From Tigheibacillus halophilus (lineage in GTDB: Bacteria > Bacillota > Bacilli > Bacillales > Amphibacillaceae), in the NCBI RefSeq assembly GCF_042683165.1, contig NZ_JBHUIZ010000018.1, positions 186,001-250,000 on the forward strand: 64,000 bases of DNA. The letters run 5' to 3'. Every line of letters begins with the position of its first letter. Positions within the stretch are counted from its first letter, which is position 1. The position numbers and the translations under genes are program-made. This document shows, one piece after another, positions 16,889-26,718 of this stretch. The notes below the pieces were generated by a model that was not told where the DNA came from, searched no databases, and saw nothing but the letters and a program-made list of their open reading frames with translations.

Positions 16889-17370
16889 ATGTTAAAACTG
16901 TTCCAATATAACTGGCAAGTTCGTGATGATTGGTTCAGATGGTGCGAAGATGTTTCTGAAGAAGAATTATTGAAGATGCGAGTGGAAAGAGTTGGCAGCA
17001 TTCTCTACAGATTGTTTCACATTGCAGATGTTGAATACAGCTGGATTTTAGGACTAAAAAAAGGGGAACCAGAGCCTGAGGAGCCGCCTTTCGAGTCCTT
17101 CTTAAGCTTGCAAAGGGTGAAGGAATTTTGAAGACATTGTCATAAGGAAGTGGAACCTTTTATCATTCCTGGACAAACGAAATGGAATCCCGGATACATT
17201 CAGAAAATGATTCCAGTGGAAAGGCGATTCGTTATAAATATGGAGAGATTATGCTGCATGTCATTGCCCACGAAATACACCACATTGGTCCGTTATCAGT
17301 ATGGTCGCGTGAATTGGGAAAGGAACCGGTGACTGCAAATTTGATTAGAAGGGGATTATTTGAGGATTAG
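16889..17370 (+). pseudogene. DinB-family protein, broken by a stop codon and a frameshift
   Basis: The remains of a gene of about 160 codons for a DinB/YfiT-like metal-binding four-helix protein resembling YjoA. The first part MLKLFQYNWQVRDDWFRWCEDVSEEELL is intact after a GGAGG site. An in-frame TGA occurs at 17129-17131 in VKEF*RHCHKEVEPF, and a frameshift near 17170-17185 moves the rest into another frame (GEIMLHVIAHEIHHIGPLSVW). The conserved histidines HxxxHEIHH are still readable, so decay is recent. Confidence 0.8.
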
Positions 17371-17448
17371 GCTGCCTGCGTTGAGTGATGACACATTCCA
17401 TAGGGATTGTGATCCAGGAGAATTTTTTATTAGGAGAGGTCAATAAAC

Positions 17449-17643
17449 ATGGGGGCATTTAAAGAATTTTTATCAAGTTTTTTACTTGTGCTGGGTTGGT
17501 TTGTTTTTGCAATAACTACGTATTTGCTTTTTTGGACGATTATCATGCCGTCCATTACAATTATCCCTTTTCTTTTTTCTTTTGTGATAGGTTTCATGTG
17601 TTTTTATGTATCAAGAAAGTTTGATGGCAGGGGAACTGAATAA
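17449..17643 (+). CDS. Small membrane protein, unknown
   Basis: A 64-residue protein with two strongly hydrophobic segments (about residues 8-30 and 33-53) and a short basic end SRKFDGRGTE. TTAGGAGAGG precedes the ATG. No family is recognised. It stands alone between the broken dinB gene and an acetyltransferase in the accessory region. Confidence 0.55.
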   Translation: MGAFKEFLSSFLLVLGWFVFAITTYLLFWTIIMPSITIIPFLFSFVIGFMCFYVSRKFDGRGTE

Positions 17644-17746
17644 CGCTTTTTTATTCTTTACAATAGCATTCTGAATTGAATCGGCGCATGTTAAAGATAA
17701 GGGCCAGTTAAAAAAGTAAGATTATTTACAAGGATGCGATCAATAG

Positions 17747-18190
17747 ATGGAACAAAAATTTAAAGTGTTTTTAGAAAAAAACGATGAAATTTTCACTTTC
17801 TTAAAAAATGAAGTGAGAGATTATAATAACCAACACTCGGTTCATCATCGAGAGGCAAGGAAACAGGGCTCTGTCCAGCCCATAAACATTATTGTATCAG
17901 ATGGCAATGAACAATGGGTCGGTGGAATAACTGCTGAAGTCTATTGGGATTGGGTTGAAATTACTTGGTTTTGGTTAAGTGAAGATTTTCGTGGTAAAGG
18001 ATTGGGTAGCTCATTAATTCGTAAGACAGAGGAATTAGCAGAAGAAATGGGTGCAACAAAGGCGATAGTGACAACATTTGAATTTCAAGCTCGGTCGTTC
18101 TATGCATTAAAAGGTTATGAGGTTGTTGGAGAGGTTAAAGGTTATCCACCTGGAAGCAGTTATTATACAATGGTTAAATCATTAGAATAA
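17747..18190 (+). CDS. GNAT-family N-acetyltransferase
   Basis: A 147-residue acetyltransferase with the acetyl-CoA motif A DFRGKGLGSSLIRKTEE near residue 83 and motif B QARSFYALKGYEVVGEV near residue 115. The beta strand before motif A (WVEITWFWLSE) is typical. The substrate is unknown. The ribosome binding site AAGGATG is weak. It is one of several GNAT genes, intact or broken, in this accessory stretch. Confidence 0.8.
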   Translation: MEQKFKVFLEKNDEIFTFLKNEVRDYNNQHSVHHREARKQGSVQPINIIVSDGNEQWVGGITAEVYWDWVEITWFWLSEDFRGKGLGSSLIRKTEELAEEMGATKAIVTTFEFQARSFYALKGYEVVGEVKGYPPGSSYYTMVKSLE

Positions 18191-18297
18191 TAGGTAATAG
18201 TTCTTCAAACGGATGTGTTTGTTGAATAGAAAATGTGCTTATACTGGACCAGATTGTTGAACAAAAGGACTATTTTACAAAATAAGGGGGAAGATAG

Positions 18298-18780
18298 TTG
18301 GCTAAATCGTACTTGAGAATTTTATGGGTTATTCTCACACTCATACCAGCACCGTACTTATTTCACTTTTATGAGTACGGGCAGTTCATCAAGCATAAGG
18401 AAGCTCCCTTCCTGTTTTTAGCTTCCATATTATTTGTTTTGATAGTTGGCTTTTTATCTTGTCTAGTAAAAATCCGTTATGTAGTCCTGATCCATATATT
18501 AGTAGCAATAACCTCAGTAGTATTAGCTATAAATTTCATTTCTGATGATGGTGGTCAAAATTGGAAGAAAACAAAACAGGAATACTTCTCTGTTCATCGT
18601 GAACTTGGGAAAATACTAGCAAAATCAGACTATGAAGACTTGTATAGAGAGATACCGGGAGAAGATAATTCATTAGTGCTTGAACTGAAGAGTTTAGGGT
18701 TGCACGACGCATATCATATTGGGCAAATTGTATTCCTAAGTAAAATGCAAGGAGCTTGGCCAGGGAAACGCAACTTTTAA
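18298..18780 (+). CDS. Chimeric ORF: membrane-protein N terminus joined to a DinB-like C terminus
   Basis: A 160-residue ORF starting at TTG after GGGGGAAG. Residues 1-80 form three hydrophobic segments (LRILWVILTLIPAPYLFHFY and following). After ISDDGGQNW the sequence changes to soluble DinB-superfamily tail character: KTKQEYFSVHRELGKILAKSDYEDLYREIPGE, then GLHDAYHIGQIVFLSKMQGAWP, which is the usual last helix with HDAYHIGQI. The two halves do not belong to one known family. A deletion that fused two unrelated genes is the simplest explanation. Whether it is expressed is unknown. Confidence 0.6.
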   Translation: MAKSYLRILWVILTLIPAPYLFHFYEYGQFIKHKEAPFLFLASILFVLIVGFLSCLVKIRYVVLIHILVAITSVVLAINFISDDGGQNWKKTKQEYFSVHRELGKILAKSDYEDLYREIPGEDNSLVLELKSLGLHDAYHIGQIVFLSKMQGAWPGKRNF

Positions 18781-19245
18781 AGCGCTTTATTAGAATTTTA
18801 ATTATTCGACTATAGGGCGCGATTATCGTAATGTGTATGACGAAAAGGGCGGTGAGGAGGAGAGCCCCTCCAATCCTAATTTATATTCAGAAATATGGAA
18901 CTTAAGTCCACTGCTGCAAGAATAACTGTAAACTGTATTCACACGAGATTGCTTAACAGCATTATTTGTTAATAGGTCAACTAACTGAATAAATCAAAGG
19001 AGAACAAGGGTTGATGAGTTCAGTAAAACAAAACAAATGTATGTACTTTTATCATTTTTATGTGCATGCGGATCAAGAAATGGAATTTGCAGGACTTCAA
19101 TTCTATTTTTTTAAGATCTAATTATTAGTAACTTTAACCATTTCTTTGAAAAATTAGTTACAACGAAAAACAAATAGCTCAACTATTGGGCGCAGTTGTT
19201 AAAATAATCACTGTGCCTGAAGATAGAAAGGAGGGAGAAAAGTAC
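18781..19245 (+). other. Gene-poor stretch with possible remnants
   Basis: About 465 bases without a convincing gene. AAAGGAGA followed by a TTGATG opens a 35-codon frame (19014-19121). An overlapping frame from ATG 19037 reads MYVLLSFLCACGSRNG, which looks like the end of a lipoprotein signal peptide before it stops. Both are probably debris of lost genes. No tRNA, promoter or terminator is evident. Confidence 0.35.
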
Positions 19246-20004
19246 ATGCTGGGTTATTATAACAAGCTTTCTTCAGAGGTGTATGATATAGACAAATATA
19301 TCGGCCTTTCATTTGGAGATGTAGAGTTCTACAGCAGCAGATTGGCTTCTTGTGGGGGGAATGTTCTCGAGCCCGGGACAGGTACTGGTCGGGTTCTTAT
19401 TCCATTACTAGAAAAAGGATTGAAAGTTGATGGTTTTGATATATCCGAAGAAATGTTAAAAATTTGCCGTAATAACTGTGAAAATAGAGGGTTGCATCCA
19501 AAATTGTTTAAAGGGAAAATGGAGTCCTTTTCCTTGGACACTGAGTATGATGCGATTATTGTACCGACTGGAACATTTTTACTGCTGCATAAAAGAGAAG
19601 ATTCTCTTAGCGCCTTGAAGAATTTCTATAACCATCTTTCAGATGGCGGCAAGCTTATCTTAGACATCTTTTTGCAAACTGATCTAACTGTTGGTAATGT
19701 ATCGACGAGAACTTGGAAATCTCACAATGATGGAATTATCACTTTAGAAAGCAAAATAGTAGAAGTTGATTTTATCCGACAATATACAATATCTCATAAT
19801 CGATATGAAAAATGGAATAATGGGCAGTTAACAGAAACAGAGCTAGAACGATTTCCACTCCGTTGGTATGGGGTTGAAGAGTTTAAAACGATCCTTGAAC
19901 AGATCGGTTTTGAAGACATAATTATCTCCGCAGATTATAATCTCGGAAATTATCCTACAAATTCAACTCAGACAATTACCTTTGAAGCTATAGCTAATAA
20001 ATAA
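19246..20004 (+). CDS. Class I SAM-dependent methyltransferase
   Basis: A 252-residue methyltransferase with motif I NVLEPGTGTGRVLIPLLEKG near residue 40, the acidic residue of motif II in VDGFDIS, and motif IV DAIIVPTGTFLLL near residue 104. The C-terminal half has a beta-rich insert (TISHNRYEKWNNGQLTETELERFPLRWYGVEEF) common in this broad family. The substrate is unknown. ATG 19246 follows AAAGGAGGG; the longer frame from TTG 19186 lacks a site. Confidence 0.8.
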   Translation: MLGYYNKLSSEVYDIDKYIGLSFGDVEFYSSRLASCGGNVLEPGTGTGRVLIPLLEKGLKVDGFDISEEMLKICRNNCENRGLHPKLFKGKMESFSLDTEYDAIIVPTGTFLLLHKREDSLSALKNFYNHLSDGGKLILDIFLQTDLTVGNVSTRTWKSHNDGIITLESKIVEVDFIRQYTISHNRYEKWNNGQLTETELERFPLRWYGVEEFKTILEQIGFEDIIISADYNLGNYPTNSTQTITFEAIANK

Positions 20005-20156
20005 TTTTGCTGCCATCGAATGCTTTGGCATAATAAAAGCGTTTCAGAACTAGAATATGAGTATTGAATATTTTCTCCAAGCAACAATAGTTAAAATTCT
20101 TTAGAATCAGCAAGTTTTTAATTAAATTAACCCCGAATTAAGGGTGGGGACACGGA

Positions 20157-20692
20157 ATGAAAATTAGTCAGCGAGAATTTAACGTTAACGAAATGACCTA
20201 TGTAATTAGGTCTGCCGTAAATAAAGACGCAAAGGATTTGTCTCAAATCAGATTGTAAATCGATGGAGAGACTGAAAACCTTGATAGAGAAAAAGGTGAA
20301 GCGTTTATAGATGTTCAAGGTTTTGAAGAACTAATCAAATCCGATATAGAAAATAAGAAGAACCTTTTTTTAGTTGCTGAGATTCATGATAAGATTGTCG
20401 GATTTTCAAGATGTGAAGGAAATACTTTAATAAGATTTGCACACAAGGTAGAGTTCGGAGTTTGTGTCTTAAAAGATTATTGGGACTACGGCATTGGTAA
20501 AAACCTTTTAAAAGAATCAACTGCTTGGGCTGATACAAACGGAATTAAAAAATAACTTTAAATGTTCTTGAAACAAATAAGAAAGCGATAAGTCTCTATG
20601 AGAATTTTGGCTTTAAAACCGAAGGGGTTTTAAAAAATGACAAGGTTCTTTCCGATGGTGAATACTATAGCACCATTGATGGGAAGATTTAA
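20157..20692 (+). pseudogene. GNAT acetyltransferase, inactivated
   Basis: A gene of about 178 codons for an acetyltransferase of the type MTYVIRSAVNKDAKDLSQIR. It has a nonsense TAA at 20256-20258 (codon 34) and a one-base loss in an A-run near 20545, after which the correct sequence TLNVLETNKKAISLYENFGFKTEGVL continues in another frame. Motif A survives as VLKDYWDYGIGKNLLKE. Two independent lesions make a sequencing artefact less likely. Confidence 0.8.
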
Positions 20693-20892
20693 TGGGTGAT
20701 GTATAGTGCAACTGGCGCCAATAATTTAATCGACATAGTGGTATAGTGCAAATTGAATTATTGTAATTTTGGAATCGTAGAGATCTAATTTGCATTGCAC
20801 TCAACAAGGGAGAGACTAATTATTGTATAAAATGGTGTTTCTTATTTTCATGAGGCACTGTAACAATATAAATCAATTGAGTAGGCGAGGTT

Positions 20893-21363
20893 ATGGGAGT
20901 CAGTTTAGTTAAAGCAATCGAAAGTGATGCACATTCTGTTCTGGAGATTCAAATAAAGGCCTTTAGCCCAATGTTGGAGAAATATAAAGACTATGAAACG
21001 AATCCAGCAAATGAAACTATCGACAGGGTAATAAAGAGAATAAATAGATCCGATGGAAGCTTTTATAAGATATTAGTTGATAACAAACTGGTCGGTGCTA
21101 TTTGTGTTTTTTGGAAGAAAGATAAGCAGTTTTGGATTAGTCCCATGTTTATTTTACCTGCTTACCAAGGCAGAGGGATAGCTCAGCAGGCAATTATTTT
21201 AACTGAAGAAATGTTTCCCCAAGCGGCTAGTTGGGAATTAGCTACAATCCTGGAAGAGGATAGAAATTGTTATTTGTACGAAAAAATGGGTTACAAACAG
21301 ACAGGAATTAGTAAAAAAATTAATAACAACACAACTCTTATTTTTTATAAAAAGGTTTGTTAG
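20893..21363 (+). CDS. GNAT-family N-acetyltransferase
   Basis: A 156-residue acetyltransferase with acetyl-CoA motif FILPAYQGRGIAQQAIILTEE near residue 96 and a C-terminal CYLYEKMGYKQTGIS, the usual motif B tail. GCGAGG lies close to the ATG. The 5' region contains an inverted repeat between GTGCAAATT (about 20745) and AATTTGCATTGCAC (about 20788-20801), which could end the preceding unit. The substrate is unknown. Confidence 0.8.
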   Translation: MGVSLVKAIESDAHSVLEIQIKAFSPMLEKYKDYETNPANETIDRVIKRINRSDGSFYKILVDNKLVGAICVFWKKDKQFWISPMFILPAYQGRGIAQQAIILTEEMFPQAASWELATILEEDRNCYLYEKMGYKQTGISKKINNNTTLIFYKKVC

Positions 21364-21590
21364 ATAAAGCGGTGTTGTGATTGAAGCTGGTATGAATACT
21401 GTTTTACGAACATTTTTTATTTATACGGTGCAATATTTGATAACCGGAAGTCTGGTGAAATCACTTGAGTAGAATTGGAAAAGCTCCGTCAGAAGTCGTA
21501 GAAAGTTTCATTCCAATGGTCGATGTGATTGTAATCTAAAAGGGTGAAAATGAATCTGAGACAATAAAAATGAGGGGGAAGGGTTAACGC

Positions 21591-23024
21591 ATGAAACAAG
21601 AAACAAAAAATCATGATTTCGAACGATATTGCGACGAGATGTTGAAAAGATACAGCGTACCTGGTTTTGCGATTGGATTAGCAAAAGATGGTGAATTGCA
21701 TTATGAAAGAGGGGTTGGATTTCGTGATATGGAGGCAAAGCTGCCGTTATCAGCAGATACCGTTTTTGGCGTGGGTTCCATAACGAAGGCATTTACAGCC
21801 ATTGCCATTCTTCAATTACAAGAGAAAGGAAAACTGTCTGTAACTGAACCTGTAACCAAATATTTGCCCGAATGGCAGATGTCGGATGAAAAGCAAACAA
21901 AACAAACGACAATCCATCATTTTTTGACACACACATCGGGCTTGCCGCCATTAGCGACTTTAATGGGCGCATTGAAGAAAAGTATGGAAAAGGATCCAAT
22001 TTTCGAAGATGGCCAACCACAAGAGAATCCCTTGAATGCAGTCCAGGCTATTGATACATATTCGGAATTAATGGATGCTATTGCAAACACAGCATTCACA
22101 CCGCTTGGGTCACCGGGGGCCGTGTTCAGTTATTCAAATGATGCCTATGCTCTATTAGGTGCCATCGTCGAACGCGTAAGCGGTAAACGGTATGAGCAAT
22201 TTGTTAAGGATAATATTTTAGAGCCTGCTGGTATGCATAACAGTGGTTTTCAAATTGGGGAACTGGAAGGGTATGAAGATATAGCTGTCTTATATGACAG
22301 ACGAAAGAAAAATGAGGAAGAAATGATATGCAGATCCAATAATCATTGGGATGCGCCAGCAATGCATGCAGCAGGATTTTTAAAGTCAACCGTGAATGAT
22401 ATACTAAAATTTACGGAAATTATTCGAAATGAAGGAAAGGTTGGCGGTGTACGGATTCTGTCGGCTGAGAGTGTTAGGGCGATGACGACACCATACATCC
22501 AATGTGAACTCGGGACCTATTATGGTTATGGCTTCATGATCATGCCGGATTTCTTTGGATACAAGCTCATTCATCATGGCGGTGATATTAAAGGGGTAAC
22601 AGCTCAAATGAATATTCTTCCTGAGCTCGGTTTGACTGGAATATCACTTGCCAATCTAGCGGGTGCCCCATCTTCTAAACTACTTTTTGGTGCGTTCTCC
22701 AGATACGTGGACAAACCTATCGATTCTTCCCACTTTGATGCTGAGGTAGTTGATTTAACGTATGAAAGTTTACTGGAATATGCAGGAACTTTCATATCCG
22801 GCGAAGGTATGAAAATTGATTTCTATGTAGAAAATGGGAGGCTGCTTTTTGAAACAGCCGGATTTCCTGAAACAGCGCTTAAGCCAATAGGGAATGACAG
22901 GTTCTTATTTACCATGAGAGAAATGGATGCTACCATACATTTTGAGAGAAATAAGGACAGAAAGATTGATCGCGCTGAATTTGGATTCAGACAAATTCCA
23001 AAGGTAGATGGGGATATAAGATAA
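21591..23024 (+). CDS. Serine beta-lactamase-fold hydrolase (class C / PBP4* type)
   Basis: A 477-residue protein of the beta-lactamase family Pfam00144. Catalytic motifs: Ser-x-x-Lys in VGSITKAF near residue 65, Tyr-x-Asn as YSND near residue 180, and the HGG triad in LIHHGGDIKG near residue 326. A C-terminal lipocalin-like extension begins around residue 380 (YAGTFISGEGMKIDFYVENGRLLFE). No signal peptide is seen, so it is probably an intracellular esterase or peptidase rather than a secreted beta-lactamase. GAGGGGGAAGGG precedes the ATG. Confidence 0.85.
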   Translation: MKQETKNHDFERYCDEMLKRYSVPGFAIGLAKDGELHYERGVGFRDMEAKLPLSADTVFGVGSITKAFTAIAILQLQEKGKLSVTEPVTKYLPEWQMSDEKQTKQTTIHHFLTHTSGLPPLATLMGALKKSMEKDPIFEDGQPQENPLNAVQAIDTYSELMDAIANTAFTPLGSPGAVFSYSNDAYALLGAIVERVSGKRYEQFVKDNILEPAGMHNSGFQIGELEGYEDIAVLYDRRKKNEEEMICRSNNHWDAPAMHAAGFLKSTVNDILKFTEIIRNEGKVGGVRILSAESVRAMTTPYIQCELGTYYGYGFMIMPDFFGYKLIHHGGDIKGVTAQMNILPELGLTGISLANLAGAPSSKLLFGAFSRYVDKPIDSSHFDAEVVDLTYESLLEYAGTFISGEGMKIDFYVENGRLLFETAGFPETALKPIGNDRFLFTMREMDATIHFERNKDRKIDRAEFGFRQIPKVDGDIR

Positions 23025-23226
23025 ATTTGGTGAAGTTATAAGGTCTGCCGCATTATAATAGCTAAGAAATAAATAAACATTACAATGTTTCAATCCTGTT
23101 TTTGGCTTCCGCATTGCTTTTTCCGGTCTATTAAAAATGCATTGTGTTGCTCTGATCAATATTTCAGTAGTAATATTGTTGGTAGACTTAATTGAATCAA
23201 ATGAATTAATCAATGGAGGATGGATC

Positions 23227-23577
23227 ATGACAAAACACCGGATTTACACGATGAGCATTACAAGAGTTTATCCCCATTATATTTCGAAAGCGGAGAAAAA
23301 AGGACGCACAAAATCAGAAGTAGATGAAATTATCTGTTGGCTTACAGGGTATCGTCAGCAGGAGTTAGAAGGACAATTGGCAAAAGAGACGGATTTTGAA
23401 ACCTTTTTTGCGGAAGCTCCTCAATTGAACCCTTCACGGGAATTGATTAAGGGTGTAGTTTGCGGCGTCCGAGTGGAAAATATCGAAGAACCGACAATGC
23501 GGGAAATTCGCTATTTGGATAAGTTGATTGATGAGTTGGCCAAGGGAAAAGCGATGGAGAAAATTTTACGGAAATAA
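23227..23577 (+). CDS. DUF2200 domain protein
   Basis: A 116-residue soluble protein that matches the DUF2200 pattern over its whole length: MTKHRIYTMSITRVYPHYI, KAEKKGRTKSEVDEIICWLTG, TDFETFFAEAPQLNPSR and a C-terminal IRYLDKLIDELAKGKAMEKIL. The function is unknown. ATG 23227 follows GGAGGATGG; the upstream in-frame extension is hydrophobic and unlike the family, so I left it out. Confidence 0.8.
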   Translation: MTKHRIYTMSITRVYPHYISKAEKKGRTKSEVDEIICWLTGYRQQELEGQLAKETDFETFFAEAPQLNPSRELIKGVVCGVRVENIEEPTMREIRYLDKLIDELAKGKAMEKILRK

Positions 23578-23693
23578 TTAAATCCAACGTCAATACTTAT
23601 CTTTATCGAATCTGGGTAACGAAGCTGTGAATTGATTGATCTGATGGCAAAACGCTAAATTATATTGTTGAAGGTTAGGGTAAGTCTGAACCA

Positions 23694-24227
23694 TTGCTTG
23701 GAAAAAAAACAGCTACCGTCACTGGTGCAAGCAGTGGTATTGGAACGGCAATAGCAAAACAACTTGTTGCAGCAGGTGCCAATGTAGTGCTTGGATACAA
23801 AAACGTTATGTGTTCAAGCAGACATGACGAAGCAAAACGATGCCAATTTTTTGGCAAAGCACACGATACAAGCTTTTGGAAGTGTCGATATTTATGTTAA
23901 TAATGCTGGGAAAATAGGCTCTAGCAGGGCATATTGTCAATATCGCTTCTGATTCAGGATTTGAAGTCACGGAAAGACTTACAGTATATTGCGCAACGAA
24001 GTTTGCCGTACGCGCAATTTCAACCGGGCTGGAAAAAGAACTTGCTAAGACAGGCGTTCGTGTATCCAATATCTTGCCAGGTATGGTGGAACCCCCATTA
24101 AGCTCACGCAGTCCATTCGAAAGTGACCGGAAAAAACTTGAACTAGCTGATATTGCCCGGGCAGTATTGTGCCGTGACACAGCCAGATTATCTAAATGTA
24201 AATGAAATAACGGTCAGACCAGTTTAG
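23694..24227 (+). pseudogene. Short-chain dehydrogenase/reductase, degenerate
   Basis: The remains of an SDR gene. The cofactor motif TGASSGIGTAIAKQL is intact, followed by a deletion; NNAG appears in another frame (VDIYVNNAG), and the catalytic YxxxK remains as YCATK in a third segment with IVNIASDSGFEV and NILPGMVEPPL. A last frameshift leads to QPDYLNVNEITVRPV and the stop at 24225. At least three frame changes and missing internal sequence rule out function. Confidence 0.8.
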
Positions 24228-24505
24228 CATATTGATTGCCAGGAGAGAGGGATATCTTCAGAAAGGATTGATACTCAGTATTAAAGAACTGCAGTTGGGT
24301 GGAAAAAGTATTATTTATACAAAAGTTGAAATATAACTAGGTGTAGGCACGTGAAATGCAAAACGAGATTATATTCCGCTGTGCTTTTTGTTGGAGAAGC
24401 GACCATGGGGGAAGTCATCCTTGCTTTAACAGATGTGTGTTAAGTTTGCGTTATGTAATTGCAGCATCAGGTATTTTTATGACAAAAAATAGGAGCTGAT
24501 TGGGC

Positions 24506-25192
24506 ATGATAAAGCAAATGTTGTTAAACGGGAACACTTTTCAGTATTTGGAGTATGGAGAACGTTCTGCTCCGCCGATAATAGCACTTCACGCTTTGGG
24601 AAAAAGTGCAGAATCTTGGAAGCAGATTGCTGCTGAATTAGGCGAAGAATATCGAATATTGGCTTTAGACCAACGAGGTCATGGCGGAAGTGAAAAAACT
24701 GGTGTATACTCCTTTGAGCTAATGTGCGATGATTTACTACTTTTTGCGAATACCTTGGATTTAAAACAATTTACGCTAATTGGTCATTCTATGGGAGGGA
24801 CAGTATCCTACCTCTTTTCCGAAAAATATCCGTCCATGATTGATCGATTAATTGTTGAAGATACCCCTCCACCTTTTCCGGATAAACAAATTGACATTCC
24901 ATCTGAACCATCTGAACCGGTGCCATTTGACTGGCAAGTTATACCATCTATTCTGCAGCAGCTTAATGAACCGAATCCCCAATGGTGGGACAGATTGAAA
25001 GATATCATCGCACCAACGCTAATTATAGGCGGCGGTAACAATAGCCATGTCCCTCAAAATAAGTTATATGAGGTTGCTGAACTTATACCAGATTGTAAGT
25101 TAGTGACCATCGAAGGTGCTGGTCACCATGTTCATGAAACGAATGTACCAGCTTACTTAAAAGCTGTAAAAAGCTTTCTTCAGCTACGATAG
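24506..25192 (+). CDS. Alpha/beta hydrolase
   Basis: A 228-residue hydrolase with nucleophile elbow GHSMGG (near residue 95), a HALGKSAESW oxyanion region near residue 30, and the catalytic histidine in GAGHHVHE near the C terminus. The acidic residue is probably in the IIGGGNNSHVP segment or just before. The substrate is unknown; esterase or lactonase activity is typical. AGGAG is ten bases before ATG 24506; an alternative TTG lies two codons upstream. Confidence 0.8.
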   Translation: MIKQMLLNGNTFQYLEYGERSAPPIIALHALGKSAESWKQIAAELGEEYRILALDQRGHGGSEKTGVYSFELMCDDLLLFANTLDLKQFTLIGHSMGGTVSYLFSEKYPSMIDRLIVEDTPPPFPDKQIDIPSEPSEPVPFDWQVIPSILQQLNEPNPQWWDRLKDIIAPTLIIGGGNNSHVPQNKLYEVAELIPDCKLVTIEGAGHHVHETNVPAYLKAVKSFLQLR

Positions 25193-25491
25193 TTTGATGG
25201 TCGAATGCAGATTTAACTTTTGCTACAAGGTGTTTACCGCTCCACGCAATTGGATTGAATTACTTATTCAACAGCTGGATATGGGGTATCAGGGCTTCAT
25301 CCATCGACCTTTTGAGCATTCTTATATCCTGCCCGTTTATGAAAGAATTACATAGTTAAGAACAGGCTTGTTTGATATTTCAAGAAAGCAACTGGGGCTC
25401 CTAGCTAGAGAGCTTTACTAGAGCACAGAGCAGATATTTGAAAAGCAATGATGGAATACATTTCCACTGGGTATTAAAGGGGGGCTTCATA

Positions 25492-26514
25492 ATGGATCTG
25501 AAATTAGCTGAAGCACAAGTTACTGGATGGGCTAAAAAGTACTCACAAATATTGGGATTACACAAAACGAACATAAAGGCGATATATATCCATAACCCAG
25601 GAGGCTTTGTCAATCAATCTTTTCGATTATCTGATGGTGAAACAAGTCTGCATGTGAAATTTGCAGATGATCGAAGAGCCCCTCATCTTAAACAATGGGC
25701 AAGCCTTAACGAGTATTTATCGAAAAATCATCATTCACCAAGGCTGATACATGAAGTGGCAGAAGAGGTTTTGCCTGGTTTTAGATATGGCCTCGTTTTT
25801 GAATATATCAATGGTAAGCCGTTAGAAGACGTCGCCGAGCCATTGCCGGTTGTTCAAGAGGTGTTCAAGTCACTGAAACGAATCCACAGCGATACATATA
25901 TCAAAAAGGTACTTGGTATGAAAGAGAAAACTACCCTTTCCGAGGCTTTTGTTGCGGAATATATCTCCCGATTTGAAGAGGATTTACTGATCATCCGTTC
26001 AGGAAGGAATTTGCTTGATTTTGTTTCCGATGAATCACTAGATTGGTTTTATTCTGAATTGCAAGCTTTGAAACAAATGGTTAGCCAGCTGCATTGTTTT
26101 CAAAGGCAGGCGGCCGATGTGGTACATAATGATCTGAATTGGCAAAACATCCTGGTGAATAATCAGAATCATTTTTGGATTATTGACTGGGATGATTTGA
26201 CAGCAGCAGGAGATGCAGCAATGGATTATACTGTATTACTTTGGCCGTTTTATCGTTCAGAGGAGTGGCCAGCTTGGAAAAACAAAATGGCGTTGGTACT
26301 GGACAAAGAAATGGTAGAAAGAATGTCGGTTTATTTTAGGGCTAAGCTGCTTGATGATGTTATTGATGTTCTTGCCGATTATGTGGAGGCGGAGGGGTTT
26401 CCAGATGTGAAAGAAGCCGCACAATTACAAGCGAAGGAGACACATCTGTGTGCTTTTCAGACTTATAGAGAAAGATACGGGGACTCAAAAAACTGGGACA
26501 AGCCAATTGGATAA
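25492..26514 (+). CDS. Aminoglycoside-phosphotransferase-fold kinase
   Basis: A 340-residue protein of the APH/choline-kinase fold. The catalytic loop is VVHNDLNWQNILV near residue 213 and the metal-binding motif IIDWDDL follows (near residue 232). The hinge is LVFEYINGKPL near residue 103. Substrates range from antibiotics to sugars and choline, so resistance should not be assumed. ATG 25492 follows AAAGGGGGG. About 250 bases upstream hold only a 52-codon open frame (25197-25355) that I do not trust. Confidence 0.75.
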   Translation: MDLKLAEAQVTGWAKKYSQILGLHKTNIKAIYIHNPGGFVNQSFRLSDGETSLHVKFADDRRAPHLKQWASLNEYLSKNHHSPRLIHEVAEEVLPGFRYGLVFEYINGKPLEDVAEPLPVVQEVFKSLKRIHSDTYIKKVLGMKEKTTLSEAFVAEYISRFEEDLLIIRSGRNLLDFVSDESLDWFYSELQALKQMVSQLHCFQRQAADVVHNDLNWQNILVNNQNHFWIIDWDDLTAAGDAAMDYTVLLWPFYRSEEWPAWKNKMALVLDKEMVERMSVYFRAKLLDDVIDVLADYVEAEGFPDVKEAAQLQAKETHLCAFQTYRERYGDSKNWDKPIG

Positions 26515-26718
26515 CATCTTCATTTAGGCGGGCACGCTAGCATAATCCTTGCGATCATGGATTCGGCGCTATACCGAGTGTTGTTTATAGTTTCTTGCAA
26601 TTGCAAAGAAGGAAAAATGCAAACGACATCTGTTTTTGGCAGCTGGTGTATACATGATTAAGCATCATATAGTATACTAATTTTTGACAGAGTTTATTTG
26701 CAGCAGGAGGACCTTAGA

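Noticed and set aside
19014..19121. 35-codon ORF with a good ribosome binding site
   Set aside because: No homology is recognised, and an overlapping frame with a lipobox-like end suggests gene debris. It is mentioned only in the gap entry.
21591..23024. Secreted beta-lactamase
   Set aside because: The catalytic motifs are those of class C-like serine hydrolases, but there is no signal peptide and the C-terminal extension fits esterase- or peptidase-type relatives.
25197..25355. 52-codon frame after the alpha/beta hydrolase
   Set aside because: No ribosome binding site and no recognisable family; probably debris.
25492..26514. Antibiotic-resistance kinase
   Set aside because: The fold is that of amin­oglycoside phosphotransferases, but many members act on sugars, choline or amino acids. 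Nothing in the sequence singles out a drug.
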